9,596 nucleotides of DNA from the NCBI GenBank assembly GCA_009702955.1, contig WLHA01000026.1, forward strand, positions 1-9,596, read 5' to 3'. Position numbers and translations under genes: made by a program. This document shows, piece after piece, positions 6,463 to 9,596 of the stretch. Every line of letters begins with the position of its first letter. Within the stretch, counting starts at the first letter, position 1. The notes beneath the pieces are model-generated. The model made no database searches and was not told the DNA's origin. It saw only the letters and a program-made list of their open reading frames with translations. The stretch is from Actinomycetota bacterium. Lineage in GTDB: Bacteria > Actinomycetota > Acidimicrobiia > IMCC26256.

Positions 6463-7191
6463 CTAGCGTGGCGCCCCCGTCGGTGCCTCACCGAGGAGAT
6501 CCTTGGTGCGGGTTGGGTCGATTCGTACTCCAGGGCCCATCGTCGAGGACATGCTTACGCCCTTGATGTAGCGGCCCTTTGCCGATGCTGGCTTGGCACG
6601 AAGTACCTCGTCCATAACTGCCTGATAGTTCCCGACCAGGGCCTCTTTAGTGAAAGAGACCTTCCCGATCGGAACCTGGACATTTCCGTAACGGTCAGTG
6701 CGGTACTCAACTCGACCGCCCTTGAACTCGGTTACTGCCTTGCCGACATCAGCGGTGACGGTTCCCGTCTTCGGGTTGGGCATGAGCCCCCGCGGTCCGA
6801 GTGCACGACCAAGTTTTCCGACCTGAGCCATGAGGTCAGGCGTAGCGATAGCGAGGTCGAAGTCCAAGAATCCGCCCTCAACACGTGCCACTAGGTCCTC
6901 AGCGCCGACGACATCAGCGCCAGCAGCCTCAGCTGCTCTTGCCTGCTCGCCCTGGGCGAATACGACGATACGGATTGTCTTACCGGTACCGGCTGGGAGG
7001 CTCACTGTTCCGCGAATGCTCTGCTCGGCTTTGCGAGGGTCAAGCCCGAGGCGGAATACGACCTCGACTGTCTCATCGAACTTCGCCTTAGCGAGCGACT
7101 GAATGAGGACAAGCGCCTCAGCGGGATCAAAAATTGCCTCTGCGTCAAATTTCTTTGCAGCGTCTGTGTAGGTCTTTCCGTGCTTCGCCAT
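6463..7191 (-). CDS. rplA: 50S ribosomal protein L1
   Basis: L1 forms the mobile stalk at the ribosomal E site and helps release deacylated tRNA. In many bacteria it also represses its own operon by binding mRNA. The 242-residue length is normal. Visible hallmarks are KFDETVEVVFRLGLDPRKAEQSIRG at about 37-61, the L1 signature GKLGRALGPRGLMPNPKTGT at about 125-144, FKGGRVEYRTDRYGNVQVPIGK at about 156-177 and the C-terminal SSTMGPGVRID at about 215-225. The ATG at 7191 has a GGGAG four to five bases upstream. The stop codon is TAG. It lies 132 bases after rplK with a hairpin in between, and the L10 leader follows 24 bases after its stop. Confidence 0.98.
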   Translation of the reverse strand: MAKHGKTYTDAAKKFDAEAIFDPAEALVLIQSLAKAKFDETVEVVFRLGLDPRKAEQSIRGTVSLPAGTGKTIRIVVFAQGEQARAAEAAGADVVGAEDLVARVEGGFLDFDLAIATPDLMAQVGKLGRALGPRGLMPNPKTGTVTADVGKAVTEFKGGRVEYRTDRYGNVQVPIGKVSFTKEALVGNYQAVMDEVLRAKPASAKGRYIKGVSMSSTMGPGVRIDPTRTKDLLGEAPTGAPR

Positions 7192-7212
7192 AAGGCTCCC
7201 TCTTTCATCTAG

Positions 7213-7237
7213 CCCTGTAGCGAGGTCGTCTACAGGG
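7213..7237 (-). promoter_or_regulatory. hairpin just upstream of the rplA ribosome binding site
   Basis: A perfect 8-base-pair stem, CCCTGTAG/CTACAGGG on the coding strand, closes a 9-base loop and ends 21 bases before the rplA start codon. It sits directly upstream of the Shine-Dalgarno and has no U-tract. Candidate roles are translational control of rplA, for instance by L1 binding, or protection of a processed mRNA end. I could not match it to the known L1 mRNA binding motif. Confidence 0.55.
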
Positions 7238-7294
7238 GGTTGGTTTTGTAGTGGCTGGTTTTTGGTGCGTATTTACCGTAAAAAATAGGGTTAT

Positions 7295-7316
7295 TTACTA
7301 CTTATTTCTTACTACT
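7295..7316. repeat. short direct repeat in the AT-rich rplK-rplA gap
   Basis: The octamer ttactact occurs at 7295-7302 and 7309-7316, a period of 14 bases, within a run dominated by A and T just downstream of the rplK stop. Two stop codons in a row (TAATAA) end rplK. No function is evident. Confidence 0.5.
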
Positions 7317-7323
7317 GGTCTTA

Positions 7324-7752
7324 TTACTTGACTACGTCGAGGCCCATTGATCGGGCGGTTCCCTCGACCTGAGCGATTGCTCCCTCAATGTCGATTGCGT
7401 TCAAGTCAGGCATCTTCTGCTCAGCGATCTGTCGAACCTGAGCGCTTGTTACCGTCCCGGCTTTGACGATCGGTGTCGTTGAGGAGCCCTTGTCGATGCC
7501 TGCAGCCTTGCGGAGCAAGAACGGCGTCGGTGGAGTCTTCAATACGAATGTGAAGGACCGGTCCTCATAGACGGAGATCTCGACAGGCACAACAGTGCCT
7601 CTCTGGCTCTCAGTCGCTGAGTTGTAGGCCTTGCAGAAGTCCATGATGTTTAGACCATGCGGTCCGAGCGCGGTACCCACGGGGGGTGCCGGCGTCGCTG
7701 CGCCTGCCTCAATCTGGATTTTTACTACTGCTGCGAGTCTTTTTTTCGCCAT
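7324..7752 (-). CDS. rplK: 50S ribosomal protein L11
   Basis: L11 binds the GTPase-associated region of 23S rRNA together with L10(L12), and its N-terminal domain moves when elongation factors bind. The protein has 142 residues, the normal size. The N-terminal domain shows PAPPVGTALGPHGLNIMDFC at about 21-40, including the proline-rich segment linked to thiopeptide binding in the family. The C-terminal rRNA-binding domain starts near residue 72 (TPPTPFLLRKAAG) and ends IEGTARSMG-like as expected (VEGTARSMGLDVVK). The ATG at 7752 is preceded by AAGGAAG. It starts 23 bases after the nusG stop and is almost certainly cotranscribed with it. It ends with a double stop, TAATAA. Confidence 0.98.
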   Translation of the reverse strand: MAKKRLAAVVKIQIEAGAATPAPPVGTALGPHGLNIMDFCKAYNSATESQRGTVVPVEISVYEDRSFTFVLKTPPTPFLLRKAAGIDKGSSTTPIVKAGTVTSAQVRQIAEQKMPDLNAIDIEGAIAQVEGTARSMGLDVVK

Positions 7753-7775
7753 TGGATTGCTTCCTTGGTCTAGGT

Positions 7776-8543
7776 CTAGAGCTTGGCTACGTCGGCGATC
7801 TCAAGCTCGACAGGTGTCTCACGTCCGAAGATGTTTACGAGAACCTTGAGCTTGGAGCGGTCGATATCAATTTCGTCGATGATCCCATTGAAGTCTGCGA
7901 AGGCGCCGGTAACAACTCGTACCTGCTCGCCCTTCTCAAACAAGAACCTTGGTCGGAGCTTCTTCTCGGGCTTGCCTTCTAGCGGGCCACCACTACCGAG
8001 TGTGTCCTCAACCTCGCGTCGAGAGAGAGGGGAAGGCTTAGCGCCGTTACCGACAAAACCTGTGACGCCTGGGGTATTGCGTACTGCGCCCCATGTCTCA
8101 TCATCGAGAACCATACGAATAATGAGATACCCAGGCCAGACTTTCTTCTGAACAACCACCTTGCGGCCATTCTTAAACTCAATTACATCCTCTGTTGGGA
8201 TGACGATCTCGTAGATGAGCTCCTCAACATTGAGAGCCTTCATGCGAGTCGTAAGATTCTGCTTGACCTTGTTCTCGTAACCAGCGTAGGTGTGTACTAC
8301 GTACCAGCGACCTGGTCGGTCGTATGGGCTCGGCTCAATCTCTTCTTCTTCGTCGTCTTCATCGTCATCATCAAAGACGGCGAGCAGTTCTGCATCGCCG
8401 CCCAGAGAGACGCTATCGATAACTACCTCTGATGCTATATCTGTAGCGTTTTCGGTCGCCTCAGAGTCAAGCGCTGAGCTCTCAATCGAGTCTTCTGCAT
8501 TCTCTGCAGCCAAATTGTCTTCAGTTATGTTGTCTTGAGTCAT
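7776..8543 (-). CDS. nusG: transcription termination/antitermination factor NusG, with acidic N-terminal extension
   Basis: NusG binds the beta' clamp helices and modulates pausing, and its KOW domain can contact Rho or ribosomal protein S10. The protein has 255 residues. Residues 1-77 form an acidic, low-complexity extension rich in Asp, Glu and Ser, including FDDDDEDDEEEEIEPS at about 57-72. The NGN domain runs from GRWYVVHTYAGYE at about 78-90 to about 185, with VWPGYLIIRM at 135-144 and TPGVTGFVG at 157-165. The KOW domain is at about 203-255 (FEKGEQVRVVTGAFADFNG, then VNIFGRETPVELE). E. coli NusG lacks the extension, while many actinobacterial NusG proteins have one. The ATG at 8543 lies one base after the secE stop (TGACATG), with no clear Shine-Dalgarno, so translation is probably coupled to secE. 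Confidence 0.97.
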   Translation of the reverse strand: MTQDNITEDNLAAENAEDSIESSALDSEATENATDIASEVVIDSVSLGGDAELLAVFDDDDEDDEEEEIEPSPYDRPGRWYVVHTYAGYENKVKQNLTTRMKALNVEELIYEIVIPTEDVIEFKNGRKVVVQKKVWPGYLIIRMVLDDETWGAVRNTPGVTGFVGNGAKPSPLSRREVEDTLGSGGPLEGKPEKKLRPRFLFEKGEQVRVVTGAFADFNGIIDEIDIDRSKLKVLVNIFGRETPVELEIADVAKL

Positions 8544-8544
8544 G

Positions 8545-8826
8545 TCAGCTGCCGTAGAGCTTGAGGACGAACTTGGCCGAGGCCCAGTCGAGTCCGAAGA
8601 TGAGGGACGTCATTATGACGACCACGATGAGAACAATCACTGTGGAGTTAATTACTTCTGGGCGAGTAGGCCATGCGACCTTCTTGAGTTCGCCTTTGAC
8701 TTCGCGAAAATAAGTTGCAGGTGAGGTGCGGTTGCGCTCGGAGACAGGAGCGGCAGGGCGGCGCGAGGGACGAGACTTCTTCTCGTCTTCCTGCTTAGCC
8801 ATCATGCGCTTGGACTCGCGATTCAC
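8545..8826 (-). CDS. secE: preprotein translocase subunit SecE
   Basis: SecE is the small essential subunit that clamps SecY in the SecYEG protein channel of the inner membrane. The 93-residue protein is of the short, single-span type. It has a basic hydrophilic N-terminus, the conserved cytoplasmic amphipathic segment YFREVKGELKKVAWPTRPEV (about 39-58), and one hydrophobic transmembrane helix (about 60-79, STVIVLIVVVIMTSLIFGLD). The start used is GTG at 8826, preceded by AGGGG at six bases. Two adjacent ATG codons (residues 8 and 9, at 8805-8800) are alternatives with a poorer upstream site. It lies between tRNA-Trp and nusG, the usual order in Actinomycetota. Confidence 0.95.
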   Translation of the reverse strand: MNRESKRMMAKQEDEKKSRPSRRPAAPVSERNRTSPATYFREVKGELKKVAWPTRPEVINSTVIVLIVVVIMTSLIFGLDWASAKFVLKLYGS

Positions 8827-8838
8827 TACGTACCCCTA

Positions 8839-8864
8839 GTTCTAAGTTTTTGGTGGTTCTAAGT
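8839..8864. repeat. 9-base direct repeat upstream of secE
   Basis: The plus-strand sequence gttctaagt occurs at 8839-8847 and 8856-8864, a period of 17 bases, between tRNA-Trp and secE. It lies within the expected secE mRNA leader, just upstream of the AGGGG. It may be a chance duplication. Confidence 0.5.
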
Positions 8865-8892
8865 ATCTGGATTTATATTTCATTGATATTTC

Positions 8893-8914
8893 GAGGCTCC
8901 TTGGCAAGAGCCCC
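8893..8914 (-). promoter_or_regulatory. hairpin between tRNA-Trp and secE
   Basis: The coding strand pairs GGGGCTC (8914-8908) with GAGCCTC (8899-8893), seven pairs including one G-U, around an 8-base loop. It lies 38 bases after the tRNA 3' end and has no U-tract. It could mark a processing boundary that separates the tRNA from the secE mRNA, or act as a weak terminator. Confidence 0.45.
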
Positions 8915-8952
8915 GTGCTACTTCACTATCTCTCTTACATTTCTTCTATACG

Positions 8953-9025
8953 CAGGGCAGGAGGGACTTGAACCCACAACCCCCGGTTTTGGAGACCGGT
9001 GCTCTGCCAATTGAGCTACTGCCCT
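8953..9025 (-). tRNA. tRNA-Trp (anticodon CCA)
   Basis: The 73-base coding-strand sequence folds into a full cloverleaf. The acceptor stem is AGGGCAG/CTGCCCT with discriminator G73. The D arm is GCTC-AATTGGCA-GAGC. The anticodon stem CCGGT/ACCGG holds the loop CTCCAAA, giving anticodon CCA for tryptophan. The variable loop is GGGTT and the T loop TTCAAGT. The 3' CCA is not encoded. The T stem (GTGGG/CCCTC) has a U-U mismatch at positions 50 and 64. Position next to secE and nusG is typical for tRNA-Trp in actinobacteria. Confidence 0.97.
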
Positions 9026-9051
9026 CCGGGCACCTAGGGGCCGGGCGAGGA

Positions 9052-9060
9052 ATCGTATCA
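9052..9060 (-). promoter_or_regulatory. candidate extended -10 promoter for tRNA-Trp and secE-nusG
   Basis: The coding strand reads TGATACGAT, an extended -10 (TGn followed by TACGAT, four of six matches to TATAAT and of TAnnnT form). It ends 26 bases before the tRNA 5' end, so transcription would start near 9045 with a short leader. No good -35 hexamer is present at 16-18 bases, which fits an extended -10 promoter but also weakens the call. Confidence 0.45.
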
Positions 9061-9111
9061 GCCAAGCCCCGTCATACGACAGCCGGGGATAAACCGTGGC
9101 TCGACATCTCC

Positions 9112-9145
9112 AAAATAGAGACAGCCCCAAAATAGAGACAGCCCC
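9112..9145. repeat. perfect tandem duplication, 2 x 17 bases
   Basis: The plus-strand unit aaaatagagacagcccc occurs at 9112-9128 and again immediately at 9129-9145 without mismatch. It lies between the terminator hairpins after rpmG and the tRNA-Trp promoter region, about 90-120 bases upstream of the tRNA. It may be a recent duplication or a doubled regulator-binding or promoter element. Confidence 0.9.
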
Positions 9146-9147
9146 AT

Positions 9148-9183
9148 GAAAGAACCCGGCCTGGGGTCTCCCCCATAGCCGGG
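9148..9183 (-). terminator. probable intrinsic terminator after tuf-rpmG
   Basis: On the coding strand an outer stem CCCGGC/GCCGGG (9183-9178/9160-9155) and an inner stem TGGGG/CCCCA (9175-9171/9166-9162) are separated by a small internal loop and capped by a GAGA tetraloop. The stem is followed by TTCTTTC (9154-9148). This GC-rich 11-pair stem with a pyrimidine-rich, mostly U tail fits a Rho-independent terminator, although the tail is interrupted by C. Confidence 0.65.
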
Positions 9184-9209
9184 CGCTCACAGAAATATCT
9201 CGCTAAACC

Positions 9210-9253
9210 CCCTTCACCGCGGTGAAGGGCGCTCCCCGCTCAAATCAGCGGGG
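9210..9253 (-). terminator. two tandem hairpins after rpmG, possible terminator
   Basis: The first, at 9253-9234 on the coding strand, pairs CCCCGCT with AGCGGGG around a 6-base loop, 13 bases after the rpmG stop. The second, 9229-9210, is a perfect 20-base palindrome (CCCTTCACCG and its complement) followed by GGTTT. Neither has a proper U-tract. Together with the terminator at 9148-9183 they form a row of three hairpins that probably ends the tuf-rpmG transcript and protects its 3' end. Confidence 0.55.
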
Positions 9254-9266
9254 CACTAGTGGGGTA

Positions 9267-9428
9267 TTAGCGGGTCTCTTTGTGGAGGGTATGAACACGC
9301 TCGAAGCGGCAGTACTTCTTCATCTCAATCCGCTCACGGTCGTTGATCTTGTTCTTCTTGGTGATGTAGTTGCGTCGCTTGCAGCTTTCGCAGGCGAGCG
9401 TCACCTTGATGCGCTTGTCACTTGCCAT
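9267..9428 (-). CDS. rpmG: 50S ribosomal protein L33, zinc-ribbon type with one cysteine missing
   Basis: L33 is a small protein of the large subunit near the E site. I translated this frame by hand: 53 residues from ATG at 9428 to TAA at 9267, starting MASDKRIKVTLACESCKRRN. The core YITKKNKINDRERIEMKKYC and the C-terminus HTLHKETR are typical. The zinc-type form normally has two CxxC pairs. Here C13 and C16 are present, and C40 begins the second pair, but the fourth position is E43 (CRFE). An AGAGG lies ten bases upstream of the ATG, a slightly long spacing. It follows tuf by 24 bases and is probably cotranscribed with it. The gene is short but the family match is clear. Confidence 0.95.
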   Translation of the reverse strand: MASDKRIKVTLACESCKRRNYITKKNKINDRERIEMKKYCRFERVHTLHKETR

Positions 9429-9452
9429 TTTTTATTTTCCTCTACTCAAGAC

Positions 9453-9596
9453 TTACTTGATGATGCTGACCACGCGACCAGCACCCACTGTACGACCACC
9501 CTCACGAATAGCGAAACGGAGACCTTCCTCCATCGCGATCGGGTTAATCAACTCCACATTCATCTCAGTGTTGTCACCCGGCATAACCATCTCCAC
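9453..9596 (-). CDS. tuf: elongation factor Tu (partial, C-terminal 47 residues)
   Basis: Only the 3' end of the gene is in the window. The open frame, read back from the window edge to TAA at 9455-9453, gives 47 residues: VEMVMPGDNTEMNVELINPI, then AMEEGLRFAIREGGRTVGAG and RVVSIIK. This is domain III of EF-Tu, the GTPase that delivers aminoacyl-tRNA to the ribosome. The block MPGDN and the ending GLRFAIREGGRTVGAGRV are diagnostic. Here tuf stands directly before rpmG and the secE-nusG-L11 region. The start, the GTPase domain and the promoter lie outside the window. Confidence 0.97.
   Translation of the reverse strand: MEMVMPGDNTEMNVELINPIAMEEGLRFAIREGGRTVGAGRVVSIIK

Noticed and set aside
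8290..8538. Plus-strand frame encoding a serine-rich peptide
   Set aside because: It is the antisense reading of the Asp/Glu codons (GAC, GAT, GAA) in the acidic NusG extension. The serine run is a by-product.
8872..8877. TATAAA on the coding strand upstream of secE as a -10 element
   Set aside because: No matching -35 hexamer lies at 16-18 bases (GGAGCC is there instead) and the stretch is simply AT-rich. The promoter ahead of tRNA-Trp explains secE expression.
8918..9190. 90-codon minus-strand open frame across the tRNA-Trp gene
   Set aside because: It reads through the tRNA in frame and gives the familiar spurious peptide AVAQLAEHRSPKPGVVGSSP. It has no ribosome binding site and overlaps the tRNA, the promoter and the tandem repeat.
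1..9596. Mobile elements, CRISPR arrays, toxin-antitoxin or phage genes
   Set aside because: None seen. All protein genes are co-directional housekeeping genes in a conserved order, and the repeats present are short, local and unrelated.

Overview
The window is the core translation/transcription gene cluster of a bacterium, read entirely from the minus strand. From high to low coordinates it holds tuf (3' end only), rpmG, tRNA-Trp, secE, nusG, rplK, rplA, rplJ, rplL, rpoB and rpoC (5' part only). The host is very likely a member of the Actinomycetota. The beta' N-terminus carries the long charged helical insertion typical of that phylum, NusG has the acidic N-terminal extension common there, and RpoB, L7/L12 and L11 read as actinobacterial. 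RpoB lacks the N-terminal extension and the extra early loop seen in mycobacterial-type RpoB, so a lineage outside the classical Actinomycetia (for example Acidimicrobiia) is possible. That placement is a guess. Base composition looks moderate, with AT-rich gaps between genes.

Layout on the coding (minus) strand. The end of EF-Tu is followed after 24 bases by rpmG. Next comes a 241-base gap with three strong hairpins, a perfect 17-base tandem repeat and a likely extended -10 promoter just ahead of tRNA-Trp. Then come secE and nusG, one base apart, rplK 23 bases later, and rplA after a 132-base gap with a hairpin near its ribosome binding site. A 219-base leader precedes rplJ. It folds as an L10-type kink-turn leader followed by an intrinsic terminator. 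rplJ and rplL are separated by 114 bases that contain a 16-base palindrome. A 224-base gap with several hairpins and a candidate promoter precedes rpoB. rpoC follows after 64 bases and runs off the window.

The products work together. L11, L1, L10 and L7/L12 build the GTPase-associated region and the L1 stalk, where EF-Tu acts. RpoB and RpoC form the RNA polymerase core, which NusG contacts. SecE is the essential small subunit of the SecYEG translocon. The main control point visible is the rplJ leader, where excess L10(L12) would be expected to cause premature termination.

No mobile element, CRISPR array, phage gene or unknown protein-coding gene is present, and I see no new gene system. The most informative non-coding signals are the rplJ attenuator, the structured gap before rpoB, and recurrent short direct repeats in the gaps. 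The protein oddities are an L33 missing one zinc-ligand cysteine, an L10 with a long acidic tail, and two natural substitutions in the rifampicin-binding region of RpoB.
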